Below, piece after piece: positions 43,451 through 52,150 of a stretch of DNA of 64,000 bases. The notes beneath the pieces are model-generated. The model had not been told where the DNA came from, searched no databases, and was given only the letters and a program-made list of their open reading frames with translations. Position 1 is the stretch's first letter. Each line of letters opens with the position of its first letter. The position numbers and the translations under genes were made by a program. Source of the DNA: Aquabacterium sp. A7-Y (lineage in GTDB: Bacteria > Pseudomonadota > Gammaproteobacteria > Burkholderiales > Burkholderiaceae_C); NCBI RefSeq assembly GCF_026153205.1, contig NZ_JAPFBW010000011.1:62001-126000 (forward strand), read 5' to 3'.

Positions 43451-45003
43451 CAGAACCGCATCGTCTTGAGCTCGCCCGCCACGCGCACTTCCTTCGCGTC
43501 GCCGCGCAGCAACTGCGTGGCGCGCAGGAAACGCTGCCAGATGCCGGGCAGGCCCTGGCTGGTGGCTGTCCGGGCCAGGAAGCGGAATTGCCGCAGCAGC
43601 CACTTCGGGTCCTTGACCTTGACCCTCAGCCACTCGGTATGGGAGGCCGCCATGAAAGCTTCGAGGTACTCGCGGGAGATGTTCTCGTAGCGGATCACCG
43701 TGGTGTTGGCGCCGTCGAACTCGCTCCAGTTTTTCGCCGTCAGCCCGCCCTGCTCCTGCAGCATGCTGAACAGCGAAGTGCCGGGCAGCGGCGTCGCCAG
43801 GCTGAACTGGACCGAGTCGATGTCGATCTTGCAGCTGTAGTCGAAGGTACGCTGCAGCGTTTCCTTGGACTCGCCCGTCAATCCCAGCACCACGCTCATG
43901 TGGGTCTTGATGCCCAGCGCCCTGGCCTTGGCGACGACCTTTTCGAGGTTCACCAGCTTCAAGGGTTTCTTGATGGCATGAAGCACCTGCGCGTCGGCGC
44001 TGTCGAGGCCGAACTTGATGCCGATGCAGCCAGCCTGCGACATCCGTGTGAGCACTTCGGGCGTCAAGGCGATGGCGTCGCACATCGCGGACCAGGGGAT
44101 GCCGACCTTGCGACGGACCATCTCGTCGCACAGCGCCAGAACATGCGCCTTGCTGGTGGTGAAGTTGTCGTCGTCGAAGTAGATTTCCTTGGCCCCGGCC
44201 TTTTTCACCGCCTCCATCTCGTCCACCACCCGGCGGGGCGAGAAATAACGCTGCTTGTTGCTGGCGAACAGGACCTGGATGCGGTCGCAGAAATTGCACT
44301 GGAACGGGCAACCCCGGCTGGTGTGCATGTGGTACGAAGGGCTGTGCTGGCAGAAGCCGTCCCGGTACACGCTCATGTCGGTATCGAAATAGGCGGGGAA
44401 GAGGTGCCGCGCCGGGAACGGCAGCTCGTCCAGCGGATCAATGGCCGCGGCCCGGGGGTTGATGATGAGGCCGCCCTGGTGGTCGCGGCAGGCGACACCG
44501 GGGAGGTCCGCCACCGGGCGCTGGTCGCGCAGGCACTTCATCAGCTGCAGGACGACGGGCTCGTATTCACCCTGGACCACGAGGTCCACGATCTCATGGT
44601 TCGCCAGCAGGTCGCGCACCGTGGCCGTGGCATGCGTGCCCGCCAGCACGAACTTGGCGGGCGTGACCTCGCGCAGCTTGACGAGCAGTCGCAGCGTGTC
44701 GTCGATGATCGCCGCGTTGGGTTCGAGCAGCACGACATCCGGCTGGCTTTCCCGCACCCGCCAGATCAATTCCGCCTCGCGCACGTTGAGCGGCACCGCG
44801 TCGATCACCCTGACGTCGAAGCGCTCCCGTTCGAGCAGGGCCGCGGCATAGGCCATGAAGAGCGGGAACATGGCGTAGCGGGGGCGCTCGTCCTGGCGCT
44901 TGAGCAGGGACCAGGGGAAACGCATGCCCGCCCCCAGCATGTACCGCTCGAGGCCGTCCCCGAGATCGCGGGTGAAAGCAGGATTGACAAGCAGGATTCT
45001 CAT
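43450..45003 (-). CDS. B12-binding-domain radical SAM protein
   Basis: 517 residues. Residues 1-175 form a cobalamin-binding Rossmann-like domain (MRILLVNPAF, DVVLLEPNAAIIDD, FVLAGTHATATVRDLL); the B12 ligand histidine is not fixed in this class. The radical SAM core has RGCPFQCNFC with the CxxxCxxC cluster ligands near residue 232, EIYFDDDNFTTSK and GIKFGLDSADAQVL, then VVLGLTGESKETLQRTFDY. The helical C-terminal part is unknown. Such enzymes methylate unactivated carbons or rearrange lipids and sugars. Inside a glycan operon it could modify a sugar, lipid carrier or aglycone. Distance to the WecG gene is 39 bases. Confidence 0.92.
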   Translation of the reverse strand: MRILLVNPAFTRDLGDGLERYMLGAGMRFPWSLLKRQDERPRYAMFPLFMAYAAALLERERFDVRVIDAVPLNVREAELIWRVRESQPDVVLLEPNAAIIDDTLRLLVKLREVTPAKFVLAGTHATATVRDLLANHEIVDLVVQGEYEPVVLQLMKCLRDQRPVADLPGVACRDHQGGLIINPRAAAIDPLDELPFPARHLFPAYFDTDMSVYRDGFCQHSPSYHMHTSRGCPFQCNFCDRIQVLFASNKQRYFSPRRVVDEMEAVKKAGAKEIYFDDDNFTTSKAHVLALCDEMVRRKVGIPWSAMCDAIALTPEVLTRMSQAGCIGIKFGLDSADAQVLHAIKKPLKLVNLEKVVAKARALGIKTHMSVVLGLTGESKETLQRTFDYSCKIDIDSVQFSLATPLPGTSLFSMLQEQGGLTAKNWSEFDGANTTVIRYENISREYLEAFMAASHTEWLRVKVKDPKWLLRQFRFLARTATSQGLPGIWQRFLRATQLLRGDAKEVRVAGELKTMRF

Positions 45004-45042
45004 GATGGACCTTCCCTGAAGGGCATGGATGAGCGCCGGCGC

Positions 45043-45828
45043 TCACCCCGGGTTGTCGCCGCGCCGTCCCTGCCATGTATCGGCCAGCACCTGTCGCACG
45101 AAAAAGGGAATGCCCCTGGTGTAGCGCGTGCGGGTTTCGGGCTCGTAGGCGATGCGGTGCATCCACTCCAGCCCGAGGCGGGAGAGCAGCAGGGGCGCGC
45201 GGCGCTTGGTCCCGGCCCAGTGGCGCAGGTTGCCGCCGCCGACGTGCCAGCACAGCGCATGGCTGCAGATCTCGGCAGCCAGCAGCAGCACACGTTCCGA
45301 TCGAGGCGTGCCCATGCCTGTCAGGATGAAATCCGCGTCGCGGTGTTCACGAAAGATGGCCGCGTAGTCGCTGTCGGACAGATAGCCGTGGTGGCAGGCC
45401 ACGAAGTCCGCCTCGGGCGCGGCCCGCCTCAGGCTCTCGGACGCCGGCCCGATGTCCTCGGGGGTGAGGCCGAGCAGAATGACGCGGCCGCGCAGCAGCC
45501 CGGCCTGCACGCAGCGATCGAACACGTGGTGCATGACCACCCGGGGCAGGCGTACCCGATTCAACAAGCTGCCGGCGAGCGCGACGGCGATGCCGTCCAG
45601 GCAGACCGCCTCGCATCGCTCCATGAAGGTCGCGACGTCGCGGTCAACCACGCTCTGGTTGTAGACATGGGGATTGAGGTACCCGAAGAAGGCCGGCCTC
45701 GCCGGCGATCGGCCGGGCCAGTCGCGGACCAGAGCGATCGACTCTTCGGGTTCGCTGATCTCAAGTCGCAGCGACCCGATCTGGACGGTGTTCAAGGGCA
45801 GGCGCTCCCAGGTTTGAGTAGTAGCCAT
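45043..45828 (-). CDS. WecG/TagA/CpsF-family glycosyltransferase (GT26)
   Basis: 261 residues from ATG 45828. The family pattern is plain: FGYLNPHVYNQSVVDRDVATF near the start, a CEAVCLDGIAVALAG segment with the catalytic Asp, VILLGLTPEDIGPASESLRR, CHHGYL, DFILTGMGTPRSERVLL and HVGGGNLRHWAGTKRRAP. It would transfer an N-acetyl-mannosaminuronic or similar sugar to a lipid-linked acceptor at the inner face of the cytoplasmic membrane. The 68-base overlap with the preceding epimerase gene is unusually long, and a TTG codon near 45795 would shorten it, so the start is uncertain. Confidence 0.9.
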   Translation of the reverse strand: MATTQTWERLPLNTVQIGSLRLEISEPEESIALVRDWPGRSPARPAFFGYLNPHVYNQSVVDRDVATFMERCEAVCLDGIAVALAGSLLNRVRLPRVVMHHVFDRCVQAGLLRGRVILLGLTPEDIGPASESLRRAAPEADFVACHHGYLSDSDYAAIFREHRDADFILTGMGTPRSERVLLLAAEICSHALCWHVGGGNLRHWAGTKRRAPLLLSRLGLEWMHRIAYEPETRTRYTRGIPFFVRQVLADTWQGRRGDNPG

Positions 45829-46747
45829 GAACCCTCGCCAAGGCAGAGTCCAGATCGATACGGGGTCGCCATCCGGTGTCGGCATGCACCTTCTCGATGG
45901 AGGGCGACTTGGCGGATGCTTCCAGATAACTCGGGCCGAAGCGCTCGACGGGATCGACCGATTCCAGGATCGAGTCGGAGTCGCACAGCGCCCGGATCTT
46001 CGCCGCGAGATCGCGGATGCTGATGGCGTTGCCGGGGTGGCCGACGTTGTAGGTTTCGCCGTCGACGCCCCGTTCCTGGACCGCGGCCATCCCGCGCACC
46101 ACGTCCTCGGCGTGGCAGAAGCAGCGGACCTGGTTGCCGCCATGGAACAGCGGCAGCGGTTTGCCTGCCATCGCGTGCTCGAAGAAGGTGGGAACGACAA
46201 AGCCGATCCGCGAGCTCTGATGTTCGCCGAGCGCATTGAACGGCCGGACCACCGTCAATCGAAAGCCGTACCGCGCCGCCATGTTGCGCAGCAGGTGCTC
46301 GGCGCTGAGCTTTCCGAGGGAGTATTCCATCCGCGTGCCGGTCTGGACCGGGACCGCCAGCTCGTCGCCTTCGCTCTGAGGGCCGCCCTTGCCGTAGACC
46401 TCGGACGAGGAGACGTACAGAAGCGGCGCCCCGCACGCAGCGGCCATCTCGCCCGCACGCACCGCGAGATCGGTGATCTGCTTGGCCACGTAGCCGCTCA
46501 TCGACAGGATGCCCAGGGATCCGACGGGACTGGCCAGATGGTAGATCCGGTCGAAACGCCGGCCCACGGGCATGGCCGCGAAGTCGTCGATGATGATCTC
46601 TGCCTTGTCGCGAAGCCAGGCGTGATCGATCACTGAGGAACTCAGGTTGTCGATCAGCGTCAGGCGGCAGCCTGGAACGTCGCGAAGCAGGTGCCGGGCC
46701 AGGTGTTGCCCCAGAAAGCCCAGTCCACCGGTGATGAGGATCTTCAT
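45761..46747 (-). CDS. NAD-dependent epimerase/dehydratase (nucleotide-sugar type)
   Basis: 328 residues from ATG 46747; upstream codons in the open frame lack protein character. The start MKILITGGLGFLGQHLARHL binds NAD; DRIYHLASPVG, LLYVSSSEVYGKGG with the catalytic Ser, and the Tyr-x3-Lys in YSLGKLSAE follow. VRPFNALGEHQSSRIGFVVP and the late VDGETYNVGHPGNAISI place it among UDP-glucuronate decarboxylase or GDP-mannose/UDP-glucose epimerase-like extended SDRs. It supplies an activated sugar to the transferases downstream. It overlaps wecG-like at its 3' end and follows the PIG-L gene by 11 bases. Confidence 0.9.
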   Translation of the reverse strand: MKILITGGLGFLGQHLARHLLRDVPGCRLTLIDNLSSSVIDHAWLRDKAEIIIDDFAAMPVGRRFDRIYHLASPVGSLGILSMSGYVAKQITDLAVRAGEMAAACGAPLLYVSSSEVYGKGGPQSEGDELAVPVQTGTRMEYSLGKLSAEHLLRNMAARYGFRLTVVRPFNALGEHQSSRIGFVVPTFFEHAMAGKPLPLFHGGNQVRCFCHAEDVVRGMAAVQERGVDGETYNVGHPGNAISIRDLAAKIRALCDSDSILESVDPVERFGPSYLEASAKSPSIEKVHADTGWRPRIDLDSALARVHGYYSNLGAPALEHRPDRVAAT

Positions 46748-46758
46748 GGGTGCGCTGC

Positions 46759-47385
46759 TCACTGAACCGCGACGATGCGCTTGACCGTGTATCCCTCTGC
46801 GAATTCGTGCCCGGCCTGGGCACCTCGCAGCCGTGCCAGCGCCTTGACCAGGTCGGGCGAGCGATGGCCCCGGACCTGCGACGCATAGAGCGAATAACTG
46901 TGCAGCTTGTCCTCGATGGAGATCGGCCGAAAGTAGTTCGGCGCGCGCTCGCCGCCGTGCGGCCACAAGATCGAGTCGGGCTGCTCGAACACCAGGACAT
47001 TCCGGACGAACCAGTTTTTGTCATGCGGCCTCAAGGCCGTGACGGCCGCGTCGTAGACGGCGCGGTGGTCCTGGTTGTAAGAGGGCTGCGGCAACAGCAC
47101 GGTGTCCGGCCGGTGGCGCTGGATGACTTTCTCCATCGGCGTGACCAGCTCGTGGGCTTGGTACGCGTTGACGGTATGGTCCAAGGCCTCCCATTGAAAG
47201 CCGGACTTCCTGGCGCTTGCCTTCACCTCTTCGAGGCGCTGCGCCCTCGAGACCTCCGGGCGATCCTCGACGCCGAAGTAAACGACATGACAGGATGGCG
47301 AAAGAAACGAGAAACATCCGAGGACCTCGTCATCCGCATGCGGCGAGAAGATGAGGACCTTTTCGGTTTCGATAGGGGTCGCCAT
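46759..47385 (-). CDS. PIG-L family deacetylase
   Basis: 208 residues from ATG 47385; a TTG at 47397 is an in-frame alternative. The zinc-binding signature FSPHADDEVLGC is at residues 14-25 and the second His is in YNQDHRAVYDAA, matching the LmbE/PIG-L family (PF02585). Enzymes of this family remove N-acetyl groups from N-acetylglucosamine-containing or related substrates. It is the first gene of the minus-strand glycan operon, so its transcript should start at the promoter region at 47423-47451. Likely role: de-N-acetylation of a sugar in the surface polymer. Confidence 0.9.
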   Translation of the reverse strand: MATPIETEKVLIFSPHADDEVLGCFSFLSPSCHVVYFGVEDRPEVSRAQRLEEVKASARKSGFQWEALDHTVNAYQAHELVTPMEKVIQRHRPDTVLLPQPSYNQDHRAVYDAAVTALRPHDKNWFVRNVLVFEQPDSILWPHGGERAPNYFRPISIEDKLHSYSLYASQVRGHRSPDLVKALARLRGAQAGHEFAEGYTVKRIVAVQ

Positions 47386-47422
47386 GCTGCGCAGCAACTT
47401 TCGTCAGGACCAATCTCAACCG

Positions 47423-47451
47423 ATCGTCAGTGTTGCGTTAGCGCTTGTCAA
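47423..47451 (-). promoter_or_regulatory. Candidate sigma-70 promoter of the glycan operon
   Basis: On the minus strand a perfect TTGACA (47451-47446) is followed after 17 bases by GACGAT (47428-47423), a weak -10. The start codon of the PIG-L gene is about 38 bases further on. The palindrome lies about 35 bases upstream of the -35 box, where an activator could bind. Confidence 0.4.
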
Positions 47452-47485
47452 CGGAGCATTTGTGACGCGACGTTGGCTAGCTTTC

Positions 47486-47515
47486 TGAGACACTTTGGAC
47501 AAAGTGTCTGTCTCA
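47486..47515. promoter_or_regulatory. Strong palindrome upstream of the glycan operon
   Basis: AGACACTTT (47488-47496), a GGAC loop and AAAGTGTCT (47501-47509) are perfect 9-base arms. A second dyad, TGAGACA at 47486-47492 with TGTCTCA at 47509-47515, overlaps it. AT content is well above the surroundings. Likely a binding site for a dimeric regulator of exopolysaccharide synthesis. Confidence 0.55.
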
Positions 47516-47695
47516 ATATGAGAGGCGTGGGGTGATCGTCTTTTTCGTCGGACCGTCACCTTGCGGGCCAAAGGCGCGGTCCTCGACCTTGCGGGCGTCG
47601 AAGCGCCTGGGGGTGTCGGCAGGGTCTCCGCTGCCGTGCGCCATGGCGCCGGCTGCCGCCATCGCTGCGGCGGCAGCGACGAGGCGGGGGCAAGG

Positions 47696-48172
47696 TCAAG
47701 TGCTGCGGCCTCCGGGACGCAGCCCGGCGGTTCTTGCGTGACCGTGTCCCGGCTCGACAGCCCCCGTCCCGTTCCCCTGGGCGAGGGTCTCGATGATGGG
47801 GCAGTCCGGCCGGTCGTCGCCGTGGCAGCAGTGCACCAGGTGCTCCAGCGTCGCTTTCATCGCCTGGAGTTCCTGCAGCTTCTGCTCCAGCTCCAGGATG
47901 TGGGCCTGCGCCAAGGCCTTCACGTGCCGGCTCGGCCGCTTGCGGTTCTGCCACAAGCCCAGCAGCTCGCGGATCTGCTCGAGCGAGAAACCGAGGTCGC
48001 GCGACTGGCGGATGAAACGCAGGGTTGCGAGCTCCTTGTCGCTGTACTGCCGGTAGCCCGAGTCGGTCCGCGCCGCCTCCGGAAACAGGCCGAGGCTCTC
48101 GTAGTGGCGGATCATCTTGGCGGAGACGCCGGAGGCCTTGGCGGCCTGGCCGATGTTCATAAGTCTGTCCAT
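47696..48172 (-). CDS. cueR: MerR-family Cu(I)-responsive regulator, CueR type
   Basis: 158 residues from ATG 48172, which has a GAGGTG-type ribosome site; MNIGQAA at 48160 is an alternative. The winged HTH (MNIGQAAKASGVSAKMIRHY, residues 5-24) and the long dimer helix are typical. The metal loop HCCHGDDRPDC has Cys116 and Cys124 seven residues apart, as in the Cu/Ag/Au-sensing CueR group, and Cys115 is extra. A Gly/Arg-rich tail of about 25 residues follows. It would activate copA through the MerR-type promoter at 50478-50510. It is encoded 13 bases downstream of copA on the same strand, so it is probably auto-regulated with it. Confidence 0.92.
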   Translation of the reverse strand: MDRLMNIGQAAKASGVSAKMIRHYESLGLFPEAARTDSGYRQYSDKELATLRFIRQSRDLGFSLEQIRELLGLWQNRKRPSRHVKALAQAHILELEQKLQELQAMKATLEHLVHCCHGDDRPDCPIIETLAQGNGTGAVEPGHGHARTAGLRPGGRST

Positions 48173-48185
48173 CTCTTTCACCTCC

Positions 48186-50438
48186 TCAGGCGTTGTCGGT
48201 CTGGAGTCGGTCTGGCGTCGGCGACTCGGGCCGGGTGTCGGCCGCGCCCTGCCAGCGGCGCAGCAGCAAGGCATTGGCGACGACACTCACGCTGCTGAAG
48301 GCCATCGCGGCGCCGGCGAAAACCGGGCTCAGCAGGCCGAAAGCCGCCAGCGGAATGCCGAGCACGTTGTAGACAAAGGCCCAGAACAGCCCTTGCTTGA
48401 TTTTCGAGTAGGTCCGGCGCGAGACGTCCAGGGCGTCCGCGACGAGACGCGGGTCGCCGCGCATCAGCGTGATGCCGGCGGTCTCCATGGCCACGTCGGT
48501 GCCGGTCGACAGGGCCACGCCGATCTGTGCGGCGGCCAGGGCGGGGGCGTCGTTCAGACCGTCGCCCACCATCGCGACCACATGGCCGGCCTGCCGCAGC
48601 GCCTGGACCGCGGTCGACTTGTCGCCGGGCAGCATCTCCGCGCGCACCTCGTCGATGCCGAGCGCCCGGGCCACTGCCTCGGCACTGCCGCGGTTGTCGC
48701 CCGTCATCATGACGGTACGGATGCCCAGCTCGCGCAGCCGGTCCACCGCGCCGCGCGCCGTGACCTTGATGGTGTCGCCGAAGGCCAACAGACCCAGCAT
48801 CCTCGCCTGCCCGGCGTCCCGGCGGACCAGCCAGGAGATGGTTCGCCCCTGCCCTTCGAGGCGCTCCGCTTCGGCCGCGAGGGGGCCGGCTTCGGCGCCC
48901 AGCTCGTGCAGCAGACGGCTGCTGCCCAGCACCAGCGTCTGGCCGCGCACGACCCCCTCCAGCCCGCGCCCGGGCAGCGCCTTCGCCTCATGCACCGGCG
49001 GGACCGCCAGGCGCTCCGCGCGCACCCGGTCCAGCACCGCCAGCGCCAGCGGGTGGGTGCTGGTCTTCTGCAGCGCCGCGGCCAGGCACAGCAGCTCTTC
49101 CCGCGTGAGGCCGGCAGCCGGCTCGGCCGCGACCAGCGAGGGCCTGCCCTCGGTCAGGGTGCCGGTCTTGTCGAAGGCGACCGCGCTCACCGAGTGGGCG
49201 ACCTCGAGCGCCTCCGCGTCCTTGATGAGGATGCCGTGGCGGGCCGCCACGCCGGTGCCCGCCATGATGGCCGTCGGCGTCGCCAGCCCCAGTGCACACG
49301 GACAGGCGATGACCAGCACGGCCACGGCATTGATGAGCGCCTGCTCCCAGTCGCCGCTGGCGCCGAGCCAGCCCAGCCCCGTCAGCAGCGCGATGCCCAG
49401 GACCACCGGCACGAACACCGCGCTGACCCGGTCGACGATACGCTGGATGGGCGCCTTGGCGGCCTGGGCCGACTCCACCATGCGGATGATGCGTGCCAGC
49501 GTCGTTTCGGCGCCGACGGCCCCGGTCCTGACGGTCAACGCGCCCTCCGCGTTGATGGAGCCGCCGGTCACCGTGTCGCCCACCGCCTTGGCCACTGGCA
49601 GGCTTTCGCCGGTGATGAGGGACTCGTCGATGTGCGTGCGGCCTTCAGTGATCTCGCCGTCCACCGGCACCCGGTCGCCGGGGCGGACGACCACCAGGTC
49701 GCCCACCCTCACCTGCTCGACCGGCAGTTCCACCTCGATGCCGTCGCGTCGCACCCGGGCGGTCGACGGGCGCAGCGCGTTGAGTGCGCGTATCGCATCC
49801 GCCGTCTGGCGTTTCGCCCTGCCCTCGAGCCACTTGCCGAGCAGCACCAGGGTGATGACGGCCGCGGACGCCTCGAAATAGAAATGCGGCTCCATCTCGT
49901 GGCCGGCATGTCGCCACAGCAGGTAGGCCGACATCCCGTAGGCCGCCGAGGTGCCGAGTGCGACCAGCAGGTCCATGTTGCCGGCCCTGGCGCGCAACGC
50001 CTTCCAGCCGGCCCGGTAGAAGCGCCAGCCCAGCCCGAACTGGACCGGCGTGGCGAGCGTCAGCTGCAGCCAGCCGTCCAGCCGCCACGGCACACCGAAC
50101 AGTTGCAGCAGCATGGGCGCGACCAGCGGCAGCGTCAGCACGGCGCTGAGCGCCACGGGCCACCACTCGGGCAGGCGCCGCTCGGGCTCCGGCCGGGCCT
50201 GCTGTACCTCTTGCGCCGTATAGCCGGCCTTCTCCACGGCAGCGGTGAGCGCCGCGACGGGCACGCTGGCGGGGGCCTGGACCACGGCCTGCTCCGTGGC
50301 GAGGTTCACGGACGCTGAGGACACGCCGGGCACCTTGAGCAGGGCCTTCTCGACGCGGGCCACACAGGACGCGCAGGTCATGCCGGCCACCTGAAGCCGG
50401 ACGCCATGGGGTGCGAGCAGATCGGCATTTGAGCTCAT
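48186..50438 (-). CDS. copA: Cu(+)-exporting P1B-type ATPase
   Basis: 750 residues. One heavy-metal-associated domain with GMTCASC (19-25; Cys22, Cys25), eight membrane helices, the actuator TGES (276-279), the ion-binding CPC (379-381) in the sixth helix, the phosphorylated Asp423 in DKTGT, the HP motif in STHPLA, and [10 protein letters not shown] near the C-terminal part of the P domain. All residues needed for Cu(I)/Ag(I) export are present. It pumps cytoplasmic Cu(I) to the periplasm. Next to the cytochrome c maturation operon it may also balance copper during metalloprotein assembly, though this is only proximity. Confidence 0.97.
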   Translation of the reverse strand: MSSNADLLAPHGVRLQVAGMTCASCVARVEKALLKVPGVSSASVNLATEQAVVQAPASVPVAALTAAVEKAGYTAQEVQQARPEPERRLPEWWPVALSAVLTLPLVAPMLLQLFGVPWRLDGWLQLTLATPVQFGLGWRFYRAGWKALRARAGNMDLLVALGTSAAYGMSAYLLWRHAGHEMEPHFYFEASAAVITLVLLGKWLEGRAKRQTADAIRALNALRPSTARVRRDGIEVELPVEQVRVGDLVVVRPGDRVPVDGEITEGRTHIDESLITGESLPVAKAVGDTVTGGSINAEGALTVRTGAVGAETTLARIIRMVESAQAAKAPIQRIVDRVSAVFVPVVLGIALLTGLGWLGASGDWEQALINAVAVLVIACPCALGLATPTAIMAGTGVAARHGILIKDAEALEVAHSVSAVAFDKTGTLTEGRPSLVAAEPAAGLTREELLCLAAALQKTSTHPLALAVLDRVRAERLAVPPVHEAKALPGRGLEGVVRGQTLVLGSSRLLHELGAEAGPLAAEAERLEGQGRTISWLVRRDAGQARMLGLLAFGDTIKVTARGAVDRLRELGIRTVMMTGDNRGSAEAVARALGIDEVRAEMLPGDKSTAVQALRQAGHVVAMVGDGLNDAPALAAAQIGVALSTGTDVAMETAGITLMRGDPRLVADALDVSRRTYSKIKQGLFWAFVYNVLGIPLAAFGLLSPVFAGAAMAFSSVSVVANALLLRRWQGAADTRPESPTPDRLQTDNA

Positions 50439-50477
50439 CGGGGACTCCTCGGAATGCGGGATTTGTTCAAGATGCAG

Positions 50478-50510
50478 GTATCGTCAAGGTTCCCACACTG
50501 GCAAGGTCAA
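50478..50510 (-). promoter_or_regulatory. MerR/CueR-type promoter of copA-cueR
   Basis: On the minus strand, TTGACC (50510-50505) is followed by TTGCCAGTGTGGGAACCTTG and then ACGATA. The spacer is 19-20 bases, the overlong spacing typical of MerR-activated promoters. ACCTTGCC and GGGAA around the centre resemble the CueR dyad, with the right half imperfect. The copA start codon is about 40 bases downstream. Confidence 0.55.
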
Positions 50511-50636
50511 GAGGGTGTCGCGGAATATTTTGCTGGAAGTTAGCTTATACCCCAGGCCTGACGGACCTTCCTGGCGTGGCAAGGTTGGGGATCGGCGGCA
50601 GGGTCCGCGCGGCGCCGGGCAGCGGCGCCGGCGCGC

Positions 50637-51674
50637 CTAGGGGGCCAGCAGCTCGTCGATTTCGAGCCGCAGCCCGTCCGCTCCGACCGGGACCGGCGCG
50701 GCACGGCCTTGCAGATCGCCGCGGCCCGGCAGGGCGCTGCCGCTCCTGGAGATGCGCGCGGTGACCACGACCCGCGTTGCGTCCGACAGCTTGGCGCCAG
50801 GTGACATCGCCAGGCTGTCGTCCAGCGTGACGCGGACCGGCAGGTCCGCGGCGCGCCTGCGCAGCACGGCCAGCGGCGGTGTGTCCGGGCCGCCGTCCGC
50901 CGCGCGCGCGAAGATGAACACCGTGTCTTGCGGCGCCACCCGGCCCTGCAAGCGCGCCGCGAGCGTCACCGTGACACCGACGCGGGCCGGGCTGGCGTCG
51001 AGCTGGCGCGCCCGGTCGATGCGGCTGCGGATCTGCAGCACCAGCGCCGGGTCGGCCTGCTCGACCTCGGCCAGCCGCTCCCAGTACTGCACCGCGGCCG
51101 GGTAGTCCTGCCGGTCGAAGGCGGCGGCGCCGGCCAGGGCCAGGGCCTTGGCGTGCCGGGGATCGATCTCCAACGCGCGCCCGACGAGCCGGGTCGGCTC
51201 ACCCAGCAGGCTGGGGCCGTTCAACCGCGCCAGAAAGTCGGCATGGTCGGCGAGCAGGCCAGCGTCCTGCGGCCGCCTGCGGGCGGCGTTCTCGAAGGCC
51301 GCCGCGGCCTGCGCCTGCCGGCCGAGCGCGGTGTGGGCGCGGGCGAGCACCGCCCAGCTGGCGGCGTCATCGGGCTGGCGTGCCAGCTGCTGCTCCAGGC
51401 GGTCGGCCAGGGCCGAGACCTGCGCGGAGCTCAATCTGTCGGGGGCCGCCGCCGCCGGGCCCAGCCCGAGATGCCGGGGCGCGCCCAGCCAGACGTAGCC
51501 CCCGCCGCCGACACCGAGCACGAACACCAGCAGCGTCGCCAACAGGCGGTTCGAGGGCCGCGCTGCCGCCAGCTCGCCGCCGGGGCTCGCGCTTCGCAGC
51601 CACCAGGACCCGCGGCTCAGCAAGGCCATCGTCAGCGCCACCAGCAGGGCCGCCATGGCAACAAAACCGATCAC
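50637..51674 (-). CDS. ccmI: Cytochrome c maturation protein CcmI (TPR)
   Basis: 345 residues from a GTG at 51674 that overlaps the ccmH stop (GTGA). Two N-terminal membrane helices (IGFVAMAALLVALTMALL and NRLLATLLVFVLGVGGGGYVW) are followed by TPR-like repeats such as WAVLARAHTALGRQAQAAAAF and ALALAGAAAFDRQDYPAAVQY. The C-terminal periplasmic part has the CcmI pattern VFIFARAADGGPDTPPLAVL and SLAMSPGAKLSDATRVVVTARISRSG split over two strands. CcmI chaperones the C-terminus of apocytochrome c for heme ligation. Last gene of the operon. Confidence 0.9.
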   Translation of the reverse strand: MIGFVAMAALLVALTMALLSRGSWWLRSASPGGELAAARPSNRLLATLLVFVLGVGGGGYVWLGAPRHLGLGPAAAAPDRLSSAQVSALADRLEQQLARQPDDAASWAVLARAHTALGRQAQAAAAFENAARRRPQDAGLLADHADFLARLNGPSLLGEPTRLVGRALEIDPRHAKALALAGAAAFDRQDYPAAVQYWERLAEVEQADPALVLQIRSRIDRARQLDASPARVGVTVTLAARLQGRVAPQDTVFIFARAADGGPDTPPLAVLRRRAADLPVRVTLDDSLAMSPGAKLSDATRVVVTARISRSGSALPGRGDLQGRAAPVPVGADGLRLEIDELLAP

Positions 51675-52150
51675 GGCCGGGCGCCCTCTTCCGGCTCCGC
51701 CTCGGCCTGCCCCTCGGACTCGAACCAGTCGTCGTCCAGCCGCTCGCGCCGCCGCAGCAGCACGAACAGCGTGACCAGCCCGCCCGCCATCAGCACCGCC
51801 GGTCCGTACCACAGCAGCAGTGTGGAGGCCTGCACCGGGGGGCGGTAGCGCACGAAGTCGCCGTAGCGGTCCGTCATGTGCTGGAGGATCTGCTCCTCGC
51901 TGCGACCCGCTTTCAGCAGGCGGCGGACTTCCTCCCGCAGGTCCTGCGCCAGCCCGGCACTCGACTCGGCGACGGTTTCGTTCTGGCACACCAGGCAGCG
52001 CAGCTCGGTGGTGATGTCCCGCACCCGCCGTTCGAGCGCCGGGTCGGCAACCGGCGCCGAGGGCTGGGCGGCGGCGCCCCCTGGCAGCACCAGGACCGCC
52101 AACAACCAGGCCCCCACCCTGGCCCACCGAAACCAAACACTAGCGGCCAT
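51671..52150 (-). CDS. ccmH: Cytochrome c maturation thiol protein CcmH
   Basis: 159 residues from ATG 52150, which overlaps the dsbE stop by 11 bases. Signal peptide ending GGAAAQ, then the CcmH signature LRCLVCQNE with redox Cys52 and Cys55, SAGLAQDLREEVRRLLKAG, MTDRYGDFVRYRPP, and one membrane helix (LLWYGPAVLMAGGLVTLF) before a short acidic tail. It reduces the disulfide in the CXXCH site of apocytochrome c and works with CcmF, CcmI and the thioredoxin-like protein of this operon. Confidence 0.95.
   Translation of the reverse strand: MAASVWFRWARVGAWLLAVLVLPGGAAAQPSAPVADPALERRVRDITTELRCLVCQNETVAESSAGLAQDLREEVRRLLKAGRSEEQILQHMTDRYGDFVRYRPPVQASTLLLWYGPAVLMAGGLVTLFVLLRRRERLDDDWFESEGQAEAEPEEGARP

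Larger units (their letters stand above)
47386..47695. other. 310-bp intergenic region between glycan operon and cueR
   Basis: Holds the control elements of the glycan operon, listed separately (promoter 47423-47451 and palindrome 47486-47515). The part nearest cueR (47530-47695) is GC-rich and no gene is evident. I see no clear cueR terminator. Confidence 0.5.

Noticed and set aside
43588-46023. 811-residue plus-strand open frame
   Set aside because: Spans antisense of the radical SAM and WecG genes, which have full motif sets on the other strand.
48117-50318. 733-residue plus-strand open frame
   Set aside because: Exactly antisense to copA; low-complexity His/Gln/Arg.
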